Source: Lepisosteus oculatus
Taxonomy: Eukaryota > Chordata > Actinopteri > Semionotiformes > Lepisosteidae
NCBI RefSeq assembly: GCF_040954835.1
Contig: NC_090711.1
Coordinates: 2,425,501-2,489,500, forward strand
Length of the DNA stretch: 64,000 nt
Reading direction: 5' to 3'
Shown here: positions 12,671-22,860 of the stretch, piece after piece
Layout: each line of letters opens with the position of its first letter
Position numbering within the stretch: the first letter of the stretch is position 1
Notes under the pieces: generated by a model
What the model saw: only the letters and a program-made list of their open reading frames with translations
Database searches by the model: none
What the model was told of the DNA's origin: nothing
Program-made: the position numbers and the translations under genes

Positions 12671-14005
12671 TCATTACACAATACTGTGAGTGCGGCAGAC
12701 ACAGATGTAGTCATACTAAGTCAATACCCATGAAATATCCAGCCACTTGTGGTGGCATTTTTTTTTAAACTAAAAGTCTGCAGCTCTTAAACCCCTGGAA
12801 TGCTCTAAACAGCTGTGCAACAGAAGCCATGTTTGCACCCCTGCACTGTGTTTGGTCCTTTTGGAGATCCACTGTAATGTATCACAGTATCAGCGTCTTG
12901 CCGTAAGATGCAGCGGATAAGTGACAAAGCAAACATTCCAGTATACAGGGGAGTATTTCAGTAAACAGAGGAATAGGCATTAAAAATGCTCTTCATGCAT
13001 ATATTTCTATTTGTACCTGTATATAGATGAAACAGAAACACCTTTTGAGTGAGAGGTGTGTTCCAAATGCGTAGGTGTGAGAGAGATTGGCACTGTTTGT
13101 TGTTGGGCCACTCAGAAGAGGCAGGTGATATTTCTGAAGATGTTGGTGCAGCCGGGACCGCTGCCCGTCACTGGAGCTCTGTCCTCTGTGTGGCTCAGGC
13201 GCTAAGGCTCCTCCCGGGCCCAGTGCTTGCTCAACTTCCTCCGTGTCATGTGAAATATGAGAGCCAGCCACACAGGAAGTTCCGTCTGCGCCACTAGGCT
13301 GATCACACGTAGCCCCCCCTCCCCCAAGCCCCCCTTCCTCTCTCGCCTGCCAGCAGACACAGGACCCAGCCAGCCAGCGTGACATAACTGGCTGTGTGTG
13401 CAGTTTAATCATCCACACAGCTATCCCACATGGTGCTCGGAGCACGGTGCTCGAGCACAAAAAGGCTTTTATGCCTTTGCAGGCTGTATTATAGTTTTCT
13501 CAAGTGCAGAGTACACTGGTGGGGGAAACGGTCAAGCTCTTTGCTCCAGTGCTTCTGCTCTTCTTCCATCTAGTCACTCTTGTTTGCCCATTGCTTATTA
13601 GTTCATTTGTGTGGTGGGATTTCATCTCGTTGCAACACCTGACAATGTGCTGAACGCTGCAGGCTTGAGTATAGCACGCCACCTCACGCACACAAGAGCA
13701 AGAAGAAATGCCTCAGGGCAATGCAGATGTCCTGACTTCGGTGGTAATTCTTCTAGTGTCCTGGAGGAACTCCTTCCTTCCCTTTGCAATGGGGGTGTTC
13801 CTCAGGGTGACTCCTGGGACACCTGAAGAATTCCTCCAGGATGTCTGCAGGATGCTAAGGATTTTGGTCCCCAGATCCCAGAGGATTTGCTTTGTGGTTT
13901 TCCTGTAGGATTTTAGTATGTGGGGTGGGTTGCTATAGTCAAGTGGTCCACACAGCTGGTTTCAATATACAGATGAGAACGTCAGGCAGGTCTGGAGATG
14001 ACAGG
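12671..14005. other. Gene-free stretch
   Basis: Nothing recognised. Confidence 0.5.
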
Positions 14006-14255
14006 AGGTCATTCAGCTCGTCTTGCGCATTTGGTGGTTTAGCAGCTGAGTAAATCTGAAATATTGACTAGCATTTTCTTAAAGAGGGGCCTTTCCCACC
14101 CCTCTTTGATTAAATAAGTGTTTCCTTTTCTCTGACCTTAATGACCTTCTGTGACCCTGTGTCCTTTTTTCTCCATTATCTCTCAGGATTTTCTGGACCA
14201 TAACTCCTCTTAATCTCCTGTGTTCTACACAGCAGAGATTCAGTTCCCGCAGCCT
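14006..14255 (-). mobile_element. Diverged LINE 3' remnant (uncertain)
   Basis: AGGAGGTCATTCAGCTCGTC, then TGACCTTAATGACCTTCTGT and a CTGTGTTCTACACAGCAG stretch, are arranged like the LINE 3' fragment at 42917-43235, in the same orientation. Similarity is weak and family assignment is tentative. Confidence 0.35.
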
Positions 14256-14283
14256 GTCTGTATACAACAAGACACAGATAAAG

Positions 14284-14369
14284 AGGAACAAGTAAAGGTT
14301 TAATCCCTACTGAAAAGAGAAGAAAAGACACACAACATTTCGGCCGTGGAGCCTTCTTTGGGTCCTAGA
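14284..14369 (-). repeat. Dispersed hairpin repeat family, copy 1
   Basis: The plus strand begins AGGAACAAGTAAAGGTTTA and ends with TTTCGGCCGTGGAGCCTTCT. On the minus strand the core is AAAGAAGGCTCCACGGCCGAAA, in which GGCT...GGCC can pair only weakly. It shares its start almost exactly with the copy at 55736. This is a half-unit without the opposing arm. Confidence 0.7.
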
Positions 14370-16830
14370 TAAAGAGGTTCAGTGTGTTTGTCAAAGGTGA
14401 CGCCTTGCTTTTGGAGCCCTTGTTTAATTGTTTGTATTTTTTAGTACAGATGCAAAGCTCACCTACAGGGTCTCCAGCCCGAATGAGCCTGTCAGGGGGA
14501 GAGGGGCGAGAGGGGTCAGAGGTCAGCTCAATAATGACCTCAGGGTGAATCACTTCCTTTCCTGCTCACCCTCGGAAGCAGACTGGGGACAGCCCCCTGC
14601 CTTCAGGCACACTGTGAAAGAAGATCCTACAGCAGTTAATTGCCGAAGTAACCGTGTTTGTGTGGTTTGTAAGGCGTGACACTGGCGTTGGTAAGAGTGT
14701 TGGTATTTTTTAAGGGGTTCATGCAACACAGGGGTAAAGTCATGTGTGGTCCCGTCAGCCCCAGTACACAGCGGAGTGTTAAAGACGGAGCAGAAAAATA
14801 CAACACAGAAAGGAGCAGACACCCAGGCGCTGCCCTGCCTTTGCTCTGCAAATCACTGTTCTCATTCTCTCCTCATCCTTTCAGTCACGTTCGGCATCAG
14901 GGCCAACTGAGTGCTTCAGGGCTAGTGGACATGGCGGAATGGGACGTGTGCAGTGACGCAGCTGGAGGGCTCGGCGCTGGCCGGCCTGCCTCATCAGCTG
15001 AGTGACCTCTCACGGGGCTCCCTGGCTCCGCCCTGCAACTTCGGGCTGGCGTCAGCGCGCGCACGGCCCCCGATGTTCTCCTCCGTCTCAGCGATACAAG
15101 GCAAGCGGGCGACAAAACAAACAAAAAAAAAGCCCGCAGCCCTGAGGGTCGTTGTGCAGCTTTGCAAAACTTGCTGTGCACACACAGCTGGGATTTTATT
15201 TCTGGACTAGGAGAAAAACAAAGCCACACTGCTACTGAGTGGAGGTGAGCTGGCTGGGTTTTTTTGTAGAGGCAACATTCTCCGACTCCTGCTTGACCCC
15301 CCTGCCTGGTTTCGTGAGCTCCCTGTGAGGGCTGACTCCTGGACCCCAGGGTGCAGAAGGTGATCTGGGCACCACCTGGGTGGGCTTCCTGTCAAGGGTA
15401 CAGAGCAGGGCTGCAGGGCTGTTTGGGTCGTTTTCGTTCATCAAATCCCCTAGAGCCGTGTGCAATGGAAGTGTTTTGTTTGGGGAAAACGAAACACTGC
15501 CTTTCGACAGAAGCAGCTCATCGCGACTGTCAGGCCAGCAGTGTGAGTGTCACGGCGTGGGGCCGCTCTGCTCGTCTTCATTGACAGACCCTGCATTGTC
15601 TGGCCGTCCCTTCGTCAGCTCAAACCCGGCTCAAAGTGGGTCCGGCAGCAAGACCATGGGTCCGCACAAACAGGCAGATCTCCAGCAGAGCAGCTGCAGG
15701 AGAGGACATTTGTCTGGTCAGACCGGCCCAGTCAAAGTCCGGGCCTAAACCCTGCTGGCGTTATAGCAGGACTTGAAGGGATCCATTCATGCAAGGAAAC
15801 CCTCCAATGTCACTGAAGCAGTTCGGTAAATAAGAACTAAGCCACATTGGTCCAAAAATAAAAGTCGATGCGAGAGACTGATAAATAGAACAGGAAACAT
15901 CTTGTTGAAGTCAATGCTGTTCAGAGGATGCCAGCAAATGTTGAATGCAAAAGCTCACAGACATTTTCACACAATGAAGGATGCGCACAGTAGAGGCTAT
16001 TTACTGTAGGATCATTTTGCTCATTAAATAATAAACATGTCACTTATATGTCTTTGTGTTTTACATTTGATCAGGTTGTTGTCATGTCTTCATGGAGATC
16101 TAGTTACACTGTAGGTCTAAAATACACGAGAATATCGCCCAGCATTAGAAATGTATTGCAAAAGAAAAGCTGTTTCCCTGCAGGTGGCAAAACCTGATGA
16201 TTGTGAGCAACGTTATGGCCGAACGTGACAAGTGAAACCAGCGTCGTATTTTTCTGACTGTGTGCAGTGAAAACAGCTGAACCATGGTGCAGGACAGGCG
16301 CACGGGCCCTGCGGTGAACCCCTCTCACGGCGCGAGGGAGTGGGGGGCTGGCAGCAGAAAACTGGGTGCTGTCAACAATGGCATCAGGAGCACCAGGTTG
16401 GACCCTATGCGGCGCTGAGACAGAAGGTTGTTGGCATCCAAATCCGAGAAGCAAAAGGCAAAAGTCGTAGTCGAAACAAAAGAACTAGGACGGGTAGCCG
16501 AAGGAGTCAGGCCGAGAGCTGTAGCCCAGGGCCAGTCTCACCAGTGAGCGGGGGCTGAGTGGAGAGAGAGGGTGTAAACAGGGAAGACGGAGAGACACTC
16601 GATTCGTTATCGCGCGGGCGTTGGCGGTGAGAGGTGCTCGCGCGAACGCGTTCTGTGACAGGTGCTTGTGAAAGGGGGTTCGTTGAAGGACACTGCGGCC
16701 CCTGCCTGCTGCTGGGGGGCAGGCCTGTCCGTCGTGTCCTGCGAAGGGGGGGCTCTGGGCCGTGGCTGTTGCAAGGCCAGACAGCAGTGGGAGCAGGCGT
16801 CAGCGCGCCCGGGCGGCAAGGGCGCAAGTC
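14370..16830. other. Gene-free stretch
   Basis: GC-rich around 14950-15090 and 16560-16820 without a recognised gene. Confidence 0.5.
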
Positions 16831-16902
16831 GAGGTTTCTTCCCTGCTGGGAAGAGAAGAAAAGAAACACAACCTTTCGGCTGTGGAGCCTTCTTCGGGTG
16901 TG
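16831..16902 (-). repeat. Dispersed hairpin repeat family, copy 2
   Basis: Same layout as copy 1: GAGGTTTCTTCCCTGCTGGG, then AAGAGAAGAAAAGAAACACA and TTTCGGCTGTGGAGCC. On the minus strand the hairpin GGCT-CCAC-AGCC is perfect and is flanked by GAAGAA and GAAA. Also a half-unit. Confidence 0.75.
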
Positions 16903-18091
16903 GCTGCCCCACTCGCAGCCTGCCGCAGGCACACACACACTGGAGCTCAGGACGCACAGCCCCCAAAACCAGCAAAACCAGCAAAACCAGTGGACATTTT
17001 GACCACTTTAGAATGGTCTCTTGTTTCTAGACAACATTATATTATATTATTATATTATAACATGTATTACGTGATTGAAATATAACAAAACCAGAGGCAA
17101 CTGTAAAAAATGATCATTTTCACTAAACAAAGATCGCTTTATACATTAACCCTGTCTTGTTCTAAAGCTTCCTGTCAGGCTCTTAGTTTCCAGTGGTAGG
17201 GATACCAGGCACGCATTTCTACTTGCATTGTGCTGCCATCTTGTGTTCATGTTGTGTAACAGCAACAGAGGAAGAAAATAGTGAATGAACGCCTATTTTA
17301 TTTTTATTTATTTATTCTCATTTCGGACTGCGAGGAGGCTGAAGGGTCTGGAGTCTTTGACAGTCTCAATGAGTACGCCGAACTCTCTCTCATAGCTCCC
17401 TTCTTCTGAAGAGACAAATCTGAGGATTATCTGGTAATTTGATGGTAACTTTACGCGAGTTGCTCTCTGGGTTAGTGTGTGCTAAATTGCTCATTATCAC
17501 TAGACGTGTATGTGCGCTGTATACCTGTCTGCATGTATTCAAATACATACTGTCAATTTCTATACAATATTCATAGATTACATCTGAAACTTTTAAAAAT
17601 TATTTTAGTTTCCGCATGGGAAAATGTTGCTTTTAAAACGCGATCTCTGGAACCGTTCAAGGGCGAGTTGGGAAAAAAAGGCCGTTCGTGGGCCACAGAA
17701 TCGCATTAACTCTCGTGGGACTCGAGTCCTTGCAGCTCCGCAGAAGAAAACTGATTTCAAAGAACTGTTGAATCAGAAAACAAATCGCCCACGCCATATA
17801 TTCATTTCGGAGTGCTAGGTATGCAACCTCTGCGTTTATCGGCATAAAAGGGTGATGTCCTGAACCCGCCTTGATTCTCCAAACCGCTGAGAAAGCACCG
17901 CTCACGCCCGTCCACAGTTCCTTAAAACCCCCGTTGATATTTCCTGTTCATGGAATTAATTCTCCAGTTATCATTTTAACCAAAAAAATAAAAAAGTAAA
18001 AGCACTTTTCACTTCTAATTTTAGTTGCAACCTGGCATTATCTTCTATCCTTTCTTCAGCTAATCAATCACACTGCTGATACCAGTTTACA

Positions 18092-18142
<51 letters not shown>

Positions 18143-18744
18143 CACAATCGATTTGAAAAAACAGTAAATGACAATGAGAGTTAACAGAAGATCTTCAGGG
18201 TATGTTTTTGTGAAAATCTTTATTGCAGAGGCTGTGTTTAGAAAGATCTGTCTTGTTGCCTGATATTCCCTGCTCACAGATTCTTACAATCTCCCCTTCA
18301 TATGCTGTGTGTTTGTCATCCACTCAGTCTGCCTTAGACCCAGACTCAGAGGGGCTTCAGTGCAGCTTCAGTCTGCAGTGAGTAATGTCTGCTGTTGAAG
18401 GTGGTCATTAGAGAAGGCAGCATTTCTTTCACTGCATTAGGATCAGAAAAGAGGAGGTTTTAATTACAAAGACAGGAAGCTTTTTTTTTTAGATTTGCCC
18501 TTTAAAGGGTTTTCAGAATTGCAAGATAAGCATCCTCACGCTGAGTTTGAAATCTAATTAAATTTGATTTCATTTCACATCATGACACAGTGCTCGGTGA
18601 TGTGATTCTATGGCGCACAGAGACTCTCGTCTGCAGGAGGGTCTGTATTATCATATCAAATCCTAGTGGAGGGTGAGATTCCTAAACCCCAGCCCTGCCC
18701 TCTTCCTGACCTCAGCTCAAATAAATGAGACCCTCTTTCTCGTA
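16903..18744. other. Gene-free stretch with microsatellite
   Basis: Holds the (AAT)n at 18094 and an ATT-rich patch at 17035-17065. Otherwise nothing seen. Confidence 0.5.
18094..18142 (+). repeat. (AAT)n microsatellite
   Basis: About 16 uninterrupted TAA units. Confidence 0.95.
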
Positions 18745-19025
18745 TGAGTGTGAGTGTGAGTGTGTGAGTGTGTGTGTGAGTGTGAGTGTGTGTGTGAGTG
18801 TGAGTGAGTGTGTGAGTGTGAGTGTGAGTGTGTGTGTGTGAGTGTGAGTGTGAGTGTGAGTGTGAGTGTGTGTGAGTGTGTGTGAGTGTGAGTGTGTGTG
18901 AGTGTGTGTGAGTGTGAGTGTGAGTGTGAGTGTGAGTGTGAGTGTGAGTGTGTGTGTGTGTGTGAGTGAGTGTGGTGTGTGTGTGAGTGTGTGTGTGTGT
19001 GAGTGTGAGTGTGTGTGAGTGTGTG
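18745..19025 (+). repeat. GTGTGAGT-type microsatellite
   Basis: About 280 bp of mixed GT and GTGTGA units, starting and ending within the 3' flank of NRSN2, about 170 bp past its poly(A) signal. On the minus strand it yields spurious His/Thr/Ser-rich open frames. Confidence 0.95.
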
Positions 19026-19130
19026 CCTCGTGATGGACTGGCGACCCTGCCCTGCACCCGTGTTTTCCAGGATAGGCTCCAGTTCCCCTGGGACCCTGAA
19101 TTTTAAGGAAGCAGTTAGGAAATGGATGGA
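19026..19130 (+). repeat. Fish interspersed repeat tail
   Basis: TGATGGACTGGCGACCCTGC, then GGATAGGCTCCAGTTCCCC and GCAGTTAGGAAATGGATGGA, matches a tail sequence common in ray-finned fish repeats. It adjoins the GTGTGAGT array directly, suggesting the array grew from the element's end. Confidence 0.7.
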
Positions 19131-19195
19131 GTAGGACTAGAAAGAACAGCCATCCGGTCGGACACAGACGAGCGGGCGTAGTCATCAGGGCTGCG

Positions 19196-19201
19196 TTTAT
19201 T
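19196..19201 (-). terminator. NRSN2 poly(A) signal AATAAA
   Basis: TTTATT on the plus strand gives AATAAA on the minus strand, about 145 nt after the NRSN2 stop codon. GT-rich sequence (GTCTGTGTCC) lies about 25-35 nt further on, as expected downstream of a cleavage site. The 3' UTR would therefore be short, ending near 19180. Confidence 0.65.
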
Positions 19202-19345
19202 AAAGCGCAGGCGAGAACGCAAACACAGACTCAGGCCCATAGAGGGGGGGTACGGGCCTCCTGTCTCACACACCCCCGACAGGAGCGCACACAGCCAGCA
19301 GGGATCAGGGAGAAACCAGCAGCGCTCCCTGTCCGCGGGGCAGCG

Positions 19346-19696
19346 TCAGGGCCGCGGTGTGGGCTGCACGCTCCCCGTGGGCCAGAGTCCGGGGCGTACG
19401 GGCGACACGCAGGCGATGGCCGTGGCCCGGGGGGCGAGCCCTCCGGGGCGGGCGCGGCTGTCCGGCCTCGTCCTGGCCGCCAGGGCGCACGCCAGCAGCG
19501 CGGTGCCGCCCAGGGCCAGCAGCAGGCCCCCGGCCCAGCGGCAGGCTGCCAGGGCGCGGTTGTGCCACACGGCCCGCTCGTCCACCAGCAGCAGGTCTCC
19601 CTCCCCGAAGCCCTCGATCCTGGGGGGCAGGAGGAGGCCCATGCCCAGCGCCAGCCCTCCGGTTGCTGCCAGCAGGACCCCAGCGGTGAGGCAGGC
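19346..19696 (-). CDS. NRSN2: NRSN2 neurensin-2, last coding exon (residues 56-171)
   Basis: This exon supplies both membrane spans. After a strong acceptor (CCCCTCCCCCTGCAG, AG ending at 19697) it reads ACLTAGVLLAATGG: the first span is about residues 56-79. PPRIEGFGEGDLLLVDERA is the conserved neurensin loop (human PPKLEGIGEGEFLVLDQRA). The second span is about 109-129 (WAGGLLLALGGTALLACALAA). A short 42-residue tail follows, ending at TGA 19346-19348. The joined protein is 171 residues, against about 204 in human NRSN2. The loss is in the C-terminal tail, where the acidic, Ser/Pro-rich human segment has become a short Arg/Pro-rich one. The exon is very GC- and CpG-rich, unlike its surroundings, which may reflect biased gene conversion. 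The splice joins are read from consensus and homology, not from transcripts. Confidence 0.92.
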   Translation of the reverse strand, partial: ACLTAGVLLAATGGLALGMGLLLPPRIEGFGEGDLLLVDERAVWHNRALAACRWAGGLLLALGGTALLACALAARTRPDSRARPGGLAPRATAIACVSPVRPGLWPTGSVQPTPRP

Positions 19697-20537
19697 CTGC
19701 AGGGGGAGGGGACAGCAGGGTCTTACGCATACGCTCCCTCGTGAGAAAACTGTTTTTTTTTCCTTTTTTTTTTTTATTCTGACAGATGTGGCTCTGGACA
19801 GATTCTGAACCCACTTCCATCCCCACCGCCAGAGCGAGAGGGAGGGAGGCAGAGCCACAGGGCCCACAGAGGACACGCCGGCCAGCGGAGCCCGAGGGCT
19901 CCAGTTGTCAGTCATCCCCAGTCACAGCTCCGTGCCCTGTAGCCCAGATCCACCCTGATACTGCCAATCGATTCCCTTCTCAATGGAATAAACTGCCACC
20001 TTTCCCCAGTGCCAGCCCACCGGTGATGTCAAGACACGATGGACACTATGGACCAGTAGATCTGTGGTTAGGACTGTCCACCACAGCAGAAGACATTTAA
20101 ACAGATGAGCGTGACTTCACTTACTAATTCATTCGACTGAAAATGTAATCCAAGCAACTTTTATATGCACATATTTTTTAACACAGTGGGACAATGTGGT
20201 GGAGCTGTTCAGGTGATGTGTCTCTCTCAAGGGCGATTATTATTATTATTAATAATAATAATAATAATAACAACAATAATAAGAAGAATAGCTTGTATTT
20301 GTTTTTTGTTTTAAAGTGTCTTTGAAGATGGACTTTCCCACCACACAAGTCCTAACAAGTTTAATTCTGGTGTCAGTGACTCAGAAACACAGGAGTCACA
20401 GGGGCGCTGTCACAGCCCTTGTGGTTAAAAGTGAAAGTGTGAGACACACCCGTGTGGTCAACCGGTCTGTTGGCCGTGCCCCAGGGCCCTGGAAGGGAGG
20501 GTCGCTGTGTCGTGCGCGCCGGGGCTCAGCGCTGTAC
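19697..20537 (-). other. NRSN2: NRSN2 coding intron
   Basis: An 841-bp phase-0 intron with GTACAG donor and CCCTGCAG acceptor on the minus strand. It contains an AAT microsatellite (20237-20283) and T-rich sequence next to the acceptor side. The long plus-strand open frame beginning here (to about 21089) runs antisense through the upstream coding exon and shows no family resemblance. Confidence 0.85.
20237..20283 (+). repeat. (ATT)/(AAT) microsatellite
   Basis: ATT units switching to AAT units and then imperfect AAC/AAG units, inside the NRSN2 coding intron. Confidence 0.9.
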
Positions 20538-20702
20538 CTTCCAGAGCAGGGAGGACCAGGAGAGAGACGCCCTCTTCAGCTCCGTCTCCGAGAAGGCGCA
20601 GTCCTCGTAGAAGAGGTGCAGGTGGGAGCGCACCCCGAAATGCTGGCCCCCCGCCCCGCAGGAGCAGTGAGGACAGCGGGGTTCCCGCACACGGGCCGCC
20701 AT
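20538..20702 (-). CDS. NRSN2: NRSN2 neurensin-2, first coding exon (residues 1-55)
   Basis: This exon encodes the N-terminal cytoplasmic part of neurensin-2, a small membrane protein of neuronal vesicles. It begins MAARVREPRC, has a Cys-rich stretch (CPHCSC, residues 10-15), then the family signature GVRSHLHLFYEDCA (residues 23-36), nearly identical to the human GVRSYLHLFYEDCA. It ends SWSSLLWK at residue 55, the same point where human has SLCWK. The start at 20702 is the only ATG between a strong acceptor (CTCTCTCTCCTGCAG, AG ending at 20737) and the signature, and sits in a CCATGGC context. The donor is AAG|GTACAG with GT at 20537-20536, phase 0. It joins in frame to the exon at 19696. The signature and synteny make NRSN2 much more likely than NRSN1. 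Confidence 0.93.
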
Positions 20703-22736
20703 GGAGGAGGGCGTCCCGACACCTGCGATTCCCCGGCTGCAGGAGAGAGAGAGCCTCGATTGGGAGGAGGTGTCCTGCAGGCCAGAGAAGCGGCGAGAGA
20801 AACGCGCAGGTGTGTAACGTTTCCCCGACAGCTGCAGGCTGGGAGCCCGCCGAAGCTCAGGGGAAGACCTACGAAGATTCAGCTCAAGTGGAGGAGATCC
20901 ACAGGGCACAATCACTCCCATGTGAGCTCCAGGATTTCTCCCTTACAGCTTCAGGCTGATCGCAGTGTGTCTGAGCTGGCCTGCCCTCTCCTGACACCCA
21001 TCATCACCCTGTGCAAATGCTTTATCAACCTGACTGCGCCCCCTTTCCCCCCAGGAGTGAACCCCAGGGCGGTGGCCTCACACGCTTAACCCCAAGGTTC
21101 GTGCACACATACGTTACGGCGCACGCCCCTGGTTGCCATGGCGTCTCCCGGCGACCCTCGGCGCGGGCTCGGCGATCACTTGTGTCACCGTGAGTGCGAC
21201 GGGGGCCGGGCGAAATGTCAGCACAGCCTCTGCTCGGGGTCCTGTAGGAGCCCCACTTATCTGATTGCTGGTGACGTGAAATAAGGCCCCCAGGATCGCA
21301 GCTATCACTCCCCTCCATCAGGAAGGAGACAGGAAATGTGTTGTTAGAGGCCAGGAGCGGCACAGGCTCTGCTGACTGGAGCCTGGACTGGTGAGTCATG
21401 CGCCATTTATCGCCTCCGCTCGGCTCCAGACGAGGCGATCGGTGCCCAGATCGCACCGTCTAACTTCAGATTTAGAGCCGTGACACACGGACCCCTGGAC
21501 ACAAACAGCAGCCGTGGGCAGAAACAGCTCAGCCCAAATAGCGCTGAAGCCTTCATCACGCTTGACAGGATTTAAAATGTATCTGTTTGAGGTTTCAGGT
21601 TGCCAGCAGAACCTGAACTTAAACAGCATCACAGTTAAGAGCCTGTGCCATCTCATTGCTCAGAAGGTTTTGTGTTTTCTTCCCTGTCACATCATTACAG
21701 GGAAACTGCAAGAACATATATTGGAAGGTAGCCATTTTCTAAATTAAATTCCCTGCATCCTCTTGGAAACTCGGAAAAATGAACTAATCTCTTAGGTTAA
21801 TCTACTGTATTATATGTTACCTGACCAGGTACCACAGCTATGCATTTTTCCAAGGGCTGTATTTGACCTGTTTCTGATTAATTCTTCGGCCAAATCTTTT
21901 AACAAAAATGCATGTTTTTTTTCAAACAAACACACCACAAATGCACCAGGAATAGGTTCTTTTTTGCCTTGTTGAAGTTACAAAACTGGACCTAGCTCCA
22001 ATCTGACAGCACATTTAGAAAGAAGCCAGGGTGCCCGAGACTTCGCCGTGAGCGCAATTAATTGGCTGTGAGTGGAGTTCAGAATGGAGGCGGCAGCACT
22101 TCATCATCAAGTCTTTAAACTCCTCCGTCAGCTGCAGGACGCGGGAGAGCGATGGCATGTCTCTCTGGCTAACAAGCCTGATCACACATGAAGTGACTGT
22201 GAAGTACAGCCCTGTTAATTAAATTACTAACAGATGCAGCTTCTAGTCTGATCCACTTCAACATCTCTCCCCTCACTTGCCTCCTTCCTGACTCGAGGTT
22301 TCCACACTGAACTTGGAGGACCCTCTCCCTGGCCCCCCCCCGTCCCCGGTGGGTGGAAAAGACACAGGACTGGGAACGGGGGCTGAGACGCACGGAAAGA
22401 CACGGCAGGCACAAGCACTAGCACACTAGCACACTTGCACACGCTGCAGGGCGGCAGAGGCGCTGAGCTGCGCTCACCTGGGCGGGCTGGCGGGGGCTGG
22501 CGGGGGCTGGGCTCCGTCTCCGCTTGGCTGCTCCCGCTGAGCAGGCTGGCTGGAATCGCGGCAGTCTGAGAAGGAGCGCGCTTCGTGCGAGAGCCGGTCC
22601 GCAGGGTCACAGAGCCCCCGAGAGAGCGCCGGGCAGCTCGGTAGCCAGCCTGCACTGCTAATGACATCAGGCTGGAGGGGGAGCAGAGATGAGCCTGGTG
22701 GAGAGAGGAGGAGGGGAGGGGTGCCTCCATTCTTAC

Positions 22737-22860
22737 CCGCTCGCTAGCACTCTGCCTGTGTAGAAAATCACTCCCCTGCGTCTGCAGCTGGTGTGTCGCG
22801 CTGAGAGCTCCAGCACACAGCCTGGGTTTGAAAGAGAACTGGAGTCTGCACTCAAAGGAG
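22737..22860 (-). other. Candidate NRSN2 5' UTR exon and promoter region
   Basis: A good donor on the minus strand (GAGCGG|GTAAGA, GT at 22736-22735) follows GC-rich sequence. It would splice over about 2.0 kb to the acceptor ending at 20737, leaving 34 nt of 5' UTR before the NRSN2 start codon. The acceptor before the start codon requires an upstream exon, and this is the best donor I noticed. The exon's 5' border is a guess; no TATA box was seen. A CpG-rich block at 22440-22640 lies inside the proposed intron. Confidence 0.35.

Noticed and set aside
1-18700. TRIB3 exons, expected downstream of NRSN2 from human gene order
   Set aside because: No pseudokinase motif or other tribbles-like peptide was found on the minus strand; it may lie beyond the left edge or elsewhere.
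18656-19185. His/Thr/Ser/Leu-rich minus-strand frames of 133-157 codons
   Set aside because: They are translations of the GTGTGAGT microsatellite.
20316-21089. 257-codon plus-strand open frame
   Set aside because: It runs antisense over the NRSN2 first coding exon, has low-complexity Arg/Pro/Gly content and no family resemblance; the GC-rich exon explains its openness.
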